A stretch of DNA of 46,598 nt, from positions 1 through 46,598 of the forward strand of contig JAFKJB010000024.1 in the NCBI GenBank assembly GCA_017306155.1. Reading direction: 5' to 3'. Below are positions 9,491 to 17,989 of the stretch, piece after piece (the first letter of the stretch is position 1; each line of letters begins with the position of its first letter). A model generated the notes under the pieces. The model ran no database searches. It was given only the letters and a program-made list of their open reading frames with translations, and had not been told where the DNA came from. The position numbers and the translations under genes are program-made. The DNA is from Nitrosospira multiformis. Lineage in GTDB: Bacteria; Pseudomonadota; Gammaproteobacteria; Burkholderiales; Nitrosomonadaceae.

Positions 9491-10585
9491 TCAGGATAAA
9501 GAAGATGTGGAACAGGATGCTGCGATGACATCGCCTGGAACCCACAGCCGTTCTGCAAAGAAGCGTTCCCGCAGCAACATGCCGAGCATGGCGCGTTTGT
9601 GGGGGAAATCGAATTCCTTGAGATTCGCATAGCCGCACCTGGCGAGATTGCGAATCATTTTGTAATTGTCCGTGCGAGGTTCTATGACGACGCGTTGCGT
9701 CCTGCAATCGTCGAGAAACAGGTAATGGGAAATCGATGGCAGCCAGGCTGTAACGAAGGGCTTGCCCCGAAAGCGGGCTTCACCGATCAGCACGTGCCAG
9801 CCCCGATCGAAGTCATCCACCTCATAGAAGGGGGCAATACGATCTTCTTTTGCCCAGTAAACTTCGAAATAACCGAAAGCCTCGCCATCGAGACTCGCGA
9901 TAAGGGGTATGACATGCGGATCCGCGGAAACGGCTTGCAGATAAGCCTGATGTTTTGCCAGATCGCCTTCTTCCCGCCAGGATGCCGCCACTACGGGATC
10001 ATTCATCCAGCGGTTGAAGCGTTCCAGGTCCCGGTGAAGGTCCACCGTGCGAAATGACAGGGTACGGCCGAGCCAGTCGATATGGCGCTGGTATACGATG
10101 CCCACGGGTTTGGGAGGTCGCAGCGGATGGCGGCGTCCCTCGCTGAGCATATAGGCCACGGGGAAGGCAGGGGACTGAGGCAGTGCCAGCCACATTCTCG
10201 GCTGCTGCCAGAAAAGTTCGATATTCACCGTGGTCTGACCGCTCCTGTCGCGAAGGAGGAGACCTGATCGAAGCAGTTCTTCGACCTGGTCGAAAGGAGC
10301 CAGAAGATTCAGTTTATCTGCGACAGGAAAACTGACGAACGCTGCTTCAATTGCTGCCAGTACTTCAACGAGCTTGGGTTTTTCAGTATCGGACCCCATC
10401 CATTCCAGAGTCAGCCCGTCAGTCTGCTGGCCTAGTTGCCACTGGGAATTTTCGGCACCATTCGCTGGTTGTAAAAGCAAGGTATTGCCATCGAGCATGG
10501 CCGAATATGCAGTCTGATCGGGACGGCAAGCAATCGACGTGGCACGAGTGGAGAGATGCTGGCCTTGCTCGTGTAAATGTCCCAT
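9491..10585 (-). CDS. Siderophore N-acyltransferase (IucB/AlcB-like GNAT)
   Basis: This 364-residue protein has a C-terminal GNAT fold of the hydroxamate acyltransferase type. Family hallmarks are FNRWMNDPVVAASW, GYFEVYWAKEDRI and RGWHVLIGEARFRGK. Members (aerobactin IucB, rhizobactin RhbD, VbsA type) transfer an acyl group, often acetyl, to the hydroxylamine nitrogen made by the flavin monooxygenase. The N-terminal half is a degenerate region common to longer members. It is the first gene of the minus-strand operon. Together with the downstream monooxygenase it predicts an N5-acyl-N5-hydroxyornithine building block. Acetyl is the simplest assumption, but the sequence does not fix the acyl chain. 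Confidence 0.92.
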   Translation of the reverse strand: MGHLHEQGQHLSTRATSIACRPDQTAYSAMLDGNTLLLQPANGAENSQWQLGQQTDGLTLEWMGSDTEKPKLVEVLAAIEAAFVSFPVADKLNLLAPFDQVEELLRSGLLLRDRSGQTTVNIELFWQQPRMWLALPQSPAFPVAYMLSEGRRHPLRPPKPVGIVYQRHIDWLGRTLSFRTVDLHRDLERFNRWMNDPVVAASWREEGDLAKHQAYLQAVSADPHVIPLIASLDGEAFGYFEVYWAKEDRIAPFYEVDDFDRGWHVLIGEARFRGKPFVTAWLPSISHYLFLDDCRTQRVVIEPRTDNYKMIRNLARCGYANLKEFDFPHKRAMLGMLLRERFFAERLWVPGDVIAASCSTSSLS

Positions 10586-10695
10586 CTCGTTTTCCGGATA
10601 AGTATTATGAGAATGGCGCTGCGGATTGTTATTAGGCTATCGCTGTCGCGCTGCTATTCGTGTTCACTGTATTCCGCGTTGTTATTCTGCTTAAA

Positions 10696-10720
10696 GACGA
10701 ATGAGAAACATTATTTTTTA
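10696..10720 (-). promoter_or_regulatory. Putative iron-starvation ECF sigma promoter of the siderophore operon
   Basis: Read on the minus strand, TAAA is followed after exactly 17 bases by CGTC, then TT. This fits the -35/-10 pattern I recall for PvdS/OrbS-type iron-starvation sigma factors. It lies about 110 bases upstream of the acyltransferase ATG. The same stretch scores about 13/19 against the Fur consensus, so direct Fur control is an alternative. Confidence 0.5.
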
Positions 10721-10793
10721 CAATTGCAACCGGATTGATTGTTCCCTGATTGTTCTTTATGGAGCTATAACCTTGGGAAGGAGATGACGTGAA

Positions 10794-10823
10794 CCGAGGG
10801 GTGATATGCCGAGGGGTGATATG
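10794..10823 (+). repeat. Perfect tandem duplication, 2 x 15 bp
   Basis: The 15-mer CCGAGGGGTGATATG occurs twice back to back. It falls inside a possible 11-codon leader reading frame, GTG at 10789 to TGA at 10824. That frame is preceded by AGGAG with a 5-base spacing. Translation would give a peptide with the RGVI element twice. Whether it is translated is unknown. Confidence 0.85.
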
Positions 10824-10836
10824 AATTGCTCAAGCG

Positions 10837-10861
10837 TGAATAATTTTAATTCTCATTCGTC
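10837..10861 (+). promoter_or_regulatory. Putative iron-starvation ECF sigma promoter of the exporter operon
   Basis: TGAA, 17 bases, then CGTC. This is the mirror image of the element serving the divergent operon. The 14 bases at 10850-10863 are an exact inverted copy of 10694-10707. It lies about 33 bases upstream of the exporter ATG. An overlapping Fur-like match (about 12/19) starts at 10839. Confidence 0.45.
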
Positions 10862-10893
10862 TTCCCTGATATACATTTCCTTGCGGGACAGCC

Positions 10894-12561
10894 ATGCTCA
10901 AGTATCTCATCAGCCAATCCAGGGTATTATTGGCAGGCGCTTCATTGGTCACCGTATTCCATGGTGCTTGCAGCGTGTTTCTCATTGCGCAGATCAATTC
11001 CGCCCTCACCGCGACCGAGGGTGAACGTGGAACCCTGGCGCTCGTTTTTATTGCCACTGCCGTTGCCGTGATGCTGAGTTATGTAAGCGCAGCGATCCTT
11101 TTCGAACGCCTGGGGCAACAGGCGCACGCGGAGTTGCGCAGCTTTGTCGCCCGAAAAGTGCTTGCCGCCGACTACCGTAATCTTGAAACGGTGGGTGCTG
11201 CCCGCATACAGTCGGCCCTCGCCGAGCATTGCACGCATGTTGCCGAATTTTTTGTGAGCTTCCCCGTCATCCTGATGAATGCCGTCATCGTCGCCGGATG
11301 TCTCCTTTATATGGCGTGGCTGTCATGGCAGGTATTCCTGCTCGCCATCCTTGTGGTCGGCCTGGGGTCCGTGGGATATCATCTCGCACACTTGCGGGCA
11401 ATACGCCACTTGAATATCGCTTCTGAAGAGCAGGACAGATTGTTTTCCTATTTTCGGTCCCTGACCGACGGGGCCAAGGAGCTTCGCCTCAACAACCGGA
11501 AGCGGAAGGCATTTTATGAGGAAGTGCTGTCGGGCTCGATCGAAACCGTGCGCCGCGAAAGGACTTTTGGAATGTCTGTCTTCGTCGCATCCGGTGGATG
11601 GGCCCAGTTCCTGCTCTATGCGTTTATCGGGATGGTACTGTTCGCGCTGGTGAGCGAGGGTCCTGACCGGGCTCTGGTCATGACGGGCTACGCACTGGTG
11701 TTCGTTTACATGGTGGGACCGCTCGAAGCGCTTCTGTTGAATATTCCCCGCGCCAATCTGGCCAAGGTTTCCGCGGAGCGGATCGAGGAAATAACGCGGA
11801 CGATGACCACCTTGGAAAGCGAGACTGATAATTCTTCTTTCCCCAGTCTGCAGTCTCTTGCACTCCGGGGCGTGTTGCATCGGTATTATCATGAACAGAG
11901 CGATGAATTGTTTACGCTTGGTCCCGTCGATCTGGATTTTCGTCCCGGAGAGATTATTTTTCTGGTGGGAGGCAACGGGAGCGGCAAGACCACTCTGGCC
12001 AAAGTGCTGGTTGGACTCTATCCGCCGGAGGAAGGCCAGATAATTTTCAATGGGAAAGTGGTCGATGAAACAAACCGCGATCGCTACAGACAGCTTTTTT
12101 CGACAGTTTTTTCGGATTTCCATCTTTTCGACCGTTTGCTTGAAACGGGCAGGGTTGATCTGGATAATGAAGGCAACCGGCTTTTAGCTAAACTGCACCT
12201 GCAAAACAAGGTTAAGGTACAAAACGGGGCTTTCACGACGCTGGCTCTTTCACAAGGGCAGCGCAAACGTCTCGCTTTGGCGGTTGCCTATCTGGAGAAT
12301 CGCCCGTTTTTTATATTCGATGAATGGGCGGCGGATCAGGATCCGGTATTCAAGGAGGTCTTTTACCGCGAGCTCCTTCCGGAATTGCGCGCCATGGGGA
12401 AGGCCGTATTGGTGATATCGCACGATGACCGTTACTTTCATCTTGCCGACCGGTTGATACGCATGGAGAGCGGATGTCTGACGTTCAATGGCCGTCCATC
12501 GCTGAAAGATGCCGTGCACGCCACCGCAACTCCGCCACTGGTACTTGACGGTATGACATGA
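10894..12561 (+). CDS. Siderophore/cyclic-peptide ABC exporter (PvdE/SyrD type)
   Basis: A single-polypeptide ABC half-transporter of 555 residues. About six membrane segments fill the first ~300 residues. The ATPase domain follows: Walker A GGNGSGKTT near 359, an ABC signature LSQGQRKR near 452, Walker B FFIFDEW near 476, and the switch histidine in VISHDD. The FDEWAADQDP variant is typical of PvdE/SyrD exporters of non-ribosomal peptides. The expected job is export of the siderophore or its precursor from the cytoplasm. An in-frame stop at 10867 limits the start to about this ATG, whose ribosome site is weak. It is transcribed divergently from the siderophore operon, and the PepSY gene follows after 4 bases. 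Confidence 0.93.
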   Translation: MLKYLISQSRVLLAGASLVTVFHGACSVFLIAQINSALTATEGERGTLALVFIATAVAVMLSYVSAAILFERLGQQAHAELRSFVARKVLAADYRNLETVGAARIQSALAEHCTHVAEFFVSFPVILMNAVIVAGCLLYMAWLSWQVFLLAILVVGLGSVGYHLAHLRAIRHLNIASEEQDRLFSYFRSLTDGAKELRLNNRKRKAFYEEVLSGSIETVRRERTFGMSVFVASGGWAQFLLYAFIGMVLFALVSEGPDRALVMTGYALVFVYMVGPLEALLLNIPRANLAKVSAERIEEITRTMTTLESETDNSSFPSLQSLALRGVLHRYYHEQSDELFTLGPVDLDFRPGEIIFLVGGNGSGKTTLAKVLVGLYPPEEGQIIFNGKVVDETNRDRYRQLFSTVFSDFHLFDRLLETGRVDLDNEGNRLLAKLHLQNKVKVQNGAFTTLALSQGQRKRLALAVAYLENRPFFIFDEWAADQDPVFKEVFYRELLPELRAMGKAVLVISHDDRYFHLADRLIRMESGCLTFNGRPSLKDAVHATATPPLVLDGMT

Positions 12562-12565
12562 GGCA

Positions 12566-13837
12566 ATGAAACGAATGATCACGGTGCCGGGCGTAACCGG
12601 CGCACAAGCTATCCGGCGCGCGGAGAAACTTTCCATCGGGCGCAATTTTCTTGTGCTGGCGCACCGCTGGGCAGGTCTTTTATTGGCCGCATTTCTTTTC
12701 ATATCCGGCCTTACCGGCGCGGTCATCTCCTGGGATCATGAACTGGACGAGTGGCTGAATCCCCGGCTCTTCGAGGCCAGGAATGCTGGCGGCATCTCCC
12801 AGCCTCCGTTGCTGCTGGCCGACAGGCTGGAAGCAGCGGACCCTCGATTACTGGTAACGTGGGTTCCGCTCTCGGTCGAGCCGGGGCATAACCTTGGCCT
12901 GGCGGTGAAACCGCGCCTCGACCCGGCAACAGGTACAGCCTTCAATCTGGATTTCAATCAGATATTCCTCGATCCAGTCGATGGGGAAGCGCGCGGCAAG
13001 CGCATGTGGGGTCAGATCTCCCTCAGTCGCGAGAATCTGCTGCCGTTTCTGTACAAGCTGCATTTCAGCATGCATATCCCGGATGAATTTGGAATCGAGC
13101 TGGGCATCCTGTTCATGGGCACTCTCGCGATTATCTGGGTACTCGATTGCTTCATTGCCCTGTGGATTGCATTTCCCAGGGCGAGTGCGTGGACCAAATC
13201 CTTCGCATTCCGCTGGCGGCAGGGAGGAGCAAGGCTGAACTTCGATCTACATCGATCCAGTGGGGTGTGGGTATGGGGATTTCTGCTGGTTCTGGCCGTG
13301 ACTGCCGTGTCGATGAATCTCAACCAGCAGGTCATGCGGCCGCTGGTGTCGCTGTTTTCGACGCTGTCACCCAGCCCTTTTACACGTACTCCCAATCCTC
13401 CCGACCAGCCCATCGAGCCGATGGTGGATCGCTATACCATCCTGCAGCGTGCGACAGCCGAAGCGGAAAAGCGCGGATGGAGCACGCCTCCTGGCGGCAT
13501 ATTTTATGATCCTGAAGTGGGAGTTTATGGCGTCGTCTTCTTCGAGCCGGGAAACGACCATGGCGATACGGGGCTGGGGAACCCCTCGCTTTTCTTCGAT
13601 GGCAAGGATGGAACACCCGCCGGTGCAAACGTGCCGGGTGAGGGCAGTGCGGGCGATGTCTTCATGCAGGCGCAGTTTCCGTTGCATTCCGGACGCATCA
13701 TTGGTCTTCCGGGACGGATTTTCGTATCCCTCATGGGTCTGCTGGTGGCGATGCTATCGGTTACGGGAGTGATCATCTGGCAGAAGAAGCGGTGGGCGCG
13801 AAAGAAAATGCTGATGAAGGGAGCAGGAGAGGTATAA
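12566..13837 (+). CDS. PepSY-associated membrane protein (siderophore-linked iron-regulated type)
   Basis: A 423-residue inner-membrane protein of the PepSY_TM type. It has an N-terminal helix (LAHRWAGLLLAAFLFISGLTG), a periplasmic region, a helix pair near 180-210, another near 235-255 (WGFLLVLAVTAVSM), and a C-terminal helix before a basic tail. Histidines in or near the helices (HRW, KLHFSMH, DLHRSSGVW) are placed as in heme-binding or reductase-like members. Family members often sit beside TonB receptors and are suspected ferric-siderophore reductases. It overlaps or nearly abuts the exporter gene, so translational coupling is likely. An ATG at 12575 is an alternative start with better spacing from GAGG. 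Confidence 0.88.
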   Translation: MKRMITVPGVTGAQAIRRAEKLSIGRNFLVLAHRWAGLLLAAFLFISGLTGAVISWDHELDEWLNPRLFEARNAGGISQPPLLLADRLEAADPRLLVTWVPLSVEPGHNLGLAVKPRLDPATGTAFNLDFNQIFLDPVDGEARGKRMWGQISLSRENLLPFLYKLHFSMHIPDEFGIELGILFMGTLAIIWVLDCFIALWIAFPRASAWTKSFAFRWRQGGARLNFDLHRSSGVWVWGFLLVLAVTAVSMNLNQQVMRPLVSLFSTLSPSPFTRTPNPPDQPIEPMVDRYTILQRATAEAEKRGWSTPPGGIFYDPEVGVYGVVFFEPGNDHGDTGLGNPSLFFDGKDGTPAGANVPGEGSAGDVFMQAQFPLHSGRIIGLPGRIFVSLMGLLVAMLSVTGVIIWQKKRWARKKMLMKGAGEV

Positions 13838-13902
13838 CTGTATTGCCCTGATTTTCGTCGTGTCCGCATCTTTCTGATTTTTTTCGCAAAATTGGCCTTG
13901 AT

Positions 13903-14301
13903 TTATTGGTGCGGAATCATTTTTCTGCCCAGTAACGATAGAATCATCCTGCGGCCGGTCGCGAGCATGGGATAAACCACCTTAGCGGCGTTTCTGTTGC
14001 GGAACAAGAATCTATTCAGTCCGCCAAAAAATCCCCTGTCAGCGCTGAGTATGGAAAGAAGGTGCATTGCATCAGCCCCATAGTAATAATGCCTCTGCCA
14101 TATCGCGACCATGCCTTCATTGATTTCCATGCCTTGGGCCCGCAACTCCCGGACCAGACCAGGCGTTGTGCGAGCGTCAATGAGCTCTATCCCATTCATA
14201 TTCTTCCGTAAAGCGTAAAGCTTCACAAACGCCGCACAAAAAGGGCATTCTCCGTCATAAATGATGGAGAGACGATCTGAATCACTCGCAGCCGCGGTCA
14301 T
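13903..14301 (-). CDS. DCC-family (DUF393) thiol-disulfide oxidoreductase-like protein
   Basis: A 132-residue protein with the family-defining YDGECPFC motif near residues 13-20, that is D-x-x-C-x-x-C in a thioredoxin-like fold. It lacks a signal peptide, so it should face the cytoplasm or the membrane surface. The ATG at 14301 overlaps the HTTM stop codon (ATGA), which indicates translational coupling. The frame extends to 14511, but that part lies wholly inside the HTTM gene. DCC proteins often neighbour HTTM/VKGC-like membrane proteins. The overlap here suggests the two act together, perhaps as the redox partner of a membrane enzyme. The actual reaction is unknown. Confidence 0.9.
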   Translation of the reverse strand: MTAAASDSDRLSIIYDGECPFCAAFVKLYALRKNMNGIELIDARTTPGLVRELRAQGMEINEGMVAIWQRHYYYGADAMHLLSILSADRGFFGGLNRFLFRNRNAAKVVYPMLATGRRMILSLLGRKMIPHQ

Positions 14302-15131
14302 ATCCAGCCTATCCAGTTTCGGACCGCCGAATTGGCCAGCATGACAGCCGGATAAGTTGCGAGAAAAGGCCAGACGAACGCGTTCAATCCCATGAAGTAG
14401 GCATTGGAAAAATGAAAAAGGGCGAAGCAGCAAAGACTTGCAATCGCCAAGCCGGGTGGCGCCAGTAGGACGAGTGGAAACAGCATTTCCGTCCCGATAG
14501 TCAGCCAGCATACGAATTTGCAGAAGGCGGGCCGCTCTGCGGCAAAACTGGCGGCAAATGGATGTCCGTATGTTCGGGTTTTCATCACACCGGGCAATGC
14601 ATTTCCCTCTCGCCAGACCGGCGAAGCAACCTTGGCGGCGCCAGCAACAAAATAGGCGAGGACCGCCTGACCGCTGATTGCAAGAACACCAGAAGCTGTC
14701 ACGTTCATGTCATCCAGCACAAGCCCGGCGGAAATGATGGCAACCCCTGCGGCAACGACCATTCCCATCTGATCCGACCCATCGCCGCCGAACCAGGTGC
14801 GGCGTGACATGTAGAAGCATGAAAGCAGAATGAGCAGGCTGCACGGCAAATCCGCAGGATTGGGATAGGGGATCAGCAGAAAAAGTCCCGCGACAATACG
14901 GCATATCAGGACAGCAATTACAGTCGATTCCGCATGCATATGATGGCGGATGGACGCCGGGATCACAAGGCGCGGGCGCAGGCGCAAAATGCTCCGTGTG
15001 AGTAAGCCATTGGAGCGGAATAGGTGAAGGTTGGCAAGCCATTCCGCTGCGGAAAGCAGGGCCCATGCGCCCAATAGAGTCTTGGTGATGACAAGGCATA
15101 AGGCGATGTCCGCCATGCCCTCAGTTACCAT
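14298..15131 (-). CDS. HTTM-like multi-pass membrane protein
   Basis: A 277-residue protein with about six or seven hydrophobic helices. The C-terminal half looks like the HTTM family, which is related to vitamin-K-dependent gamma-carboxylase: AKVASPVWREGNAL, then LTIGTEMLFPLVLL, then FALFHFSNAYFMGLNAFVWPF and a conserved YP. HTTM proteins include SdpB, needed for maturation of the Bacillus SdpC toxin. The ATG at 15131 overlaps the end of the upstream gene by 7 bases, and a second ATG at 15116 follows a GAGG. It sits between the SdpA/DUF5819-like gene and the DCC gene. The substrate is unknown; the small peptide gene upstream is the obvious candidate. Confidence 0.82.
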   Translation of the reverse strand: MVTEGMADIALCLVITKTLLGAWALLSAAEWLANLHLFRSNGLLTRSILRLRPRLVIPASIRHHMHAESTVIAVLICRIVAGLFLLIPYPNPADLPCSLLILLSCFYMSRRTWFGGDGSDQMGMVVAAGVAIISAGLVLDDMNVTASGVLAISGQAVLAYFVAGAAKVASPVWREGNALPGVMKTRTYGHPFAASFAAERPAFCKFVCWLTIGTEMLFPLVLLAPPGLAIASLCCFALFHFSNAYFMGLNAFVWPFLATYPAVMLANSAVRNWIGWI

Positions 15132-15640
15132 CGGCTATGAAAACTGGAAAGGAATGAACATTCCAGTTCCCGCTCGAAGTGCCCTGTCGCCTCGATAATC
15201 GCGAATTGAAATTCGACAGCGTCCGGCTCGGCTGGCACAGCATGGGCTGCGTAATGCAAAAGAAGGAGATAGGGGACGGTGAAAGGAAGCCCGGAAGGTC
15301 CCACATCGTCGCGCTTCAACAACAGCTTTATTGCTTGGATGGCATCAGTCAGAATCTTCGATGCGCGCTTTTGCGGATTCCACACGTACGCCAATTTCGG
15401 GCGCGGCGGGTAAACAGGCACGCTTCTCCAGTCCGTCAACCGCCCATCGCGGTAACGCTCCCTTATAACCAGGTGATAGTCCCTGACGCCAGGATTAGGC
15501 GCAAAGAACGTCCAGCGCGGAATGACATGGAGTCCGTTAAACCGGTTGATAACGGACTGGAAGCGCGAGTGTTGCGCCAATAAAGTGATTGCCAGCCAAA
15601 GAGTCACTGTCGAATAAAGCAGGATAGAGACCCATGACAT
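15125..15640 (-). CDS. Membrane-anchored SdpA/DUF5819-like small protein
   Basis: This 171-residue protein has one N-terminal membrane segment (ILLYSTVTLWLAITLL). The core motif IPRWTFFAPNP follows near residues 40-50, then HLVIRERYRDGRLTDW. The W-x-F-F-A-P-N-P signature recalls SdpA and DUF5819 proteins, which are encoded next to HTTM proteins. The assignment rests on that motif plus gene order and is not certain. The most likely topology is an inner-membrane anchor with a periplasmic domain. It starts 11 bases after the small peptide gene with a poor ribosome site, so coupling to the peptide gene is likely. Confidence 0.8.
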   Translation of the reverse strand: MSWVSILLYSTVTLWLAITLLAQHSRFQSVINRFNGLHVIPRWTFFAPNPGVRDYHLVIRERYRDGRLTDWRSVPVYPPRPKLAYVWNPQKRASKILTDAIQAIKLLLKRDDVGPSGLPFTVPYLLLLHYAAHAVPAEPDAVEFQFAIIEATGHFERELECSFLSSFHSRW

Positions 15641-15651
15641 GGGAGCTTATG

Positions 15652-15864
15652 TCAGCTCAGCGCGTTCTCGCGAAGTTTCATGAGTACATCCAGCGACAGG
15701 CCCTCGCCCCCGGATAAGCCTGCGTTGTCACCCGCTACAGCGGTGCCGGCATTACCAATGGGTATCACGATCTGCTCATATTTGTCCGACGTATCGGATG
15801 TCATTCTTCTTGCTTCTATAACGGCATCCAGTCCTGCAAGTTCCGCCTCGGCAAGTTTTGTCAT
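15652..15864 (-). CDS. 70-residue peptide, candidate precursor of the HTTM cassette
   Basis: I do not recognise a family. The peptide splits into a charged, helix-prone N-terminal half (LAEAELAGLDAVIEARR) and a Gly/Ala/Ser-rich half (IPIGNAGTAVAGDNAGLSGG), then a short LSLDVLMKLRENALS tail. It has no cysteine and no Sec signal. That leader-plus-core look resembles precursors of modified peptides, but no known class motif is present. A strong GAGGAGG stands just upstream. I prefer the second ATG (15864) over the one at 15867 because the first is only a base from the ribosome site. It is the first gene of the four-gene cassette, 214 bases downstream of obgE on the same strand. Confidence 0.72.
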   Translation of the reverse strand: MTKLAEAELAGLDAVIEARRMTSDTSDKYEQIVIPIGNAGTAVAGDNAGLSGGEGLSLDVLMKLRENALS

Positions 15865-16039
15865 CATTCCTCCTCAAAAAATATTCCCAAATTTAACGTC
15901 GGGTCAGGAAAGCGCAGCAGAGTTTTATCTGGAATCTGATTAAGTGTAGTACAACTCGTGCGCTATGTGCGCTTTGCTGTGAGCTCTGCTGCTGATAAAG
16001 GAATGGAAGGGGGATGAAAGGAGAATGCCCCCGGATGGC

Positions 16040-16055
16040 TGTCCATTAATGGACA
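16040..16055. promoter_or_regulatory. 16-bp perfect palindrome upstream of the peptide cassette
   Basis: TGTCCATTAATGGACA is a perfect dyad with no loop, so it looks more like a dimeric-repressor site than a terminator stem. It lies 23 bases after the obgE stop and about 175 bases before the peptide start, on the transcription path of both. Confidence 0.5.
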
Positions 16056-16078
16056 CTAAAAATAAATTCAGAAGGAAA

Positions 16079-17215
<1,137 letters not shown>

Positions 17216-17473
17216 TTAAACCGGGATAATACTTACTGTCTTGCGCTGCGGCAGCCCTTTTACCGTGAAGTTCACCTTGCCGTCCACCTTCGCGAACAGT
17301 GTATGATCCTTGCCCATTCCGACGTTCTCACCCGGATGAACCCTTGTACCCCGCTGGCGGATGATGATGCTGCCAGCCGGAATCAGTTCGCCGCCAAAGC
17401 GCTTCACGCCAAGGCGCTTGGAATTGGAGTCCCGCCCGTTACGGGAACTGCCGCCTGCTTTTTTATGTGCCAT
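17216..17473 (-). CDS. rpmA: 50S ribosomal protein L27
   Basis: An 85-residue protein with the conserved N-terminus [20 protein letters not shown] and the GVKRFGGE and [10 protein letters not shown] motifs of L27. The N-terminal tail reaches the peptidyl-transferase centre of the ribosome. It follows rplU by 12 bases and ends at a strong terminator. Length and sequence are normal for the family. Confidence 0.99.
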   Translation of the reverse strand: MAHKKAGGSSRNGRDSNSKRLGVKRFGGELIPAGSIIIRQRGTRVHPGENVGMGKDHTLFAKVDGKVNFTVKGLPQRKTVSIIPV

Positions 17474-17485
17474 GTCGGACTCTCC

Positions 17486-17797
17486 TTATACCGAAATATC
17501 GGTAATCTGAATTTCGGTGTAGTTCTGCCGGTGCCCTTGCTGTTTCCGATAGTGCTTGCGCCGGCGCATCTTGAAAATGCGAATTTTGTCATGCCTGCCT
17601 TGTTCCAGTACGGTTGCCTTGACAGAAACCCCGCTCAGCAAGGGTTTCCCCACTGAAATATTATCGCCATCAGCAACCATCAATACCTGGTCGATCAGGA
17701 GCTCGCTGCCGATTTCTGCTGGCACCTGTTCTATTTTGAGCTTTAACCCGTTTTCGACCCGGTACTGCTTCCCGCCGGTTTTTATGATTGCGTACAT
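17486..17797 (-). CDS. rplU: 50S ribosomal protein L21
   Basis: A 103-residue L21. It starts [14 protein letters not shown] and contains the [17 protein letters not shown] segment that binds 23S rRNA. The ATG at 17797 is set by family alignment; the frame stays open to 17965 without conserved sequence. First gene of the rplU-rpmA operon and divergent from ispB, an arrangement common in proteobacteria. The 192 bases between the two starts must hold both promoters. Confidence 0.99.
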   Translation of the reverse strand: MYAIIKTGGKQYRVENGLKLKIEQVPAEIGSELLIDQVLMVADGDNISVGKPLLSGVSVKATVLEQGRHDKIRIFKMRRRKHYRKQQGHRQNYTEIQITDISV

Positions 17798-17989
17798 GAT
17801 TGGAATCCTGTTTATTGCGCCCGCCAGGGAGCCATGAAAGAAGTAGACGCGGATTATACAGAGTCCCCCACTCAAGGTAAAGGTCTGTTGTGGATGAGTT
17901 TTATGGCGCAATCCACGTTTTGCCCATTTTCGAGCTTGACACGTTGGCGGCGACATTTCTACCATGGCAGCTTTTTTGCAGGAACCTCC

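Noticed and set aside
8431-9528. 365-codon frame antisense to the ornithine monooxygenase
   Set aside because: The minus-strand gene has clear FAD and NADPH motifs; this frame has none.
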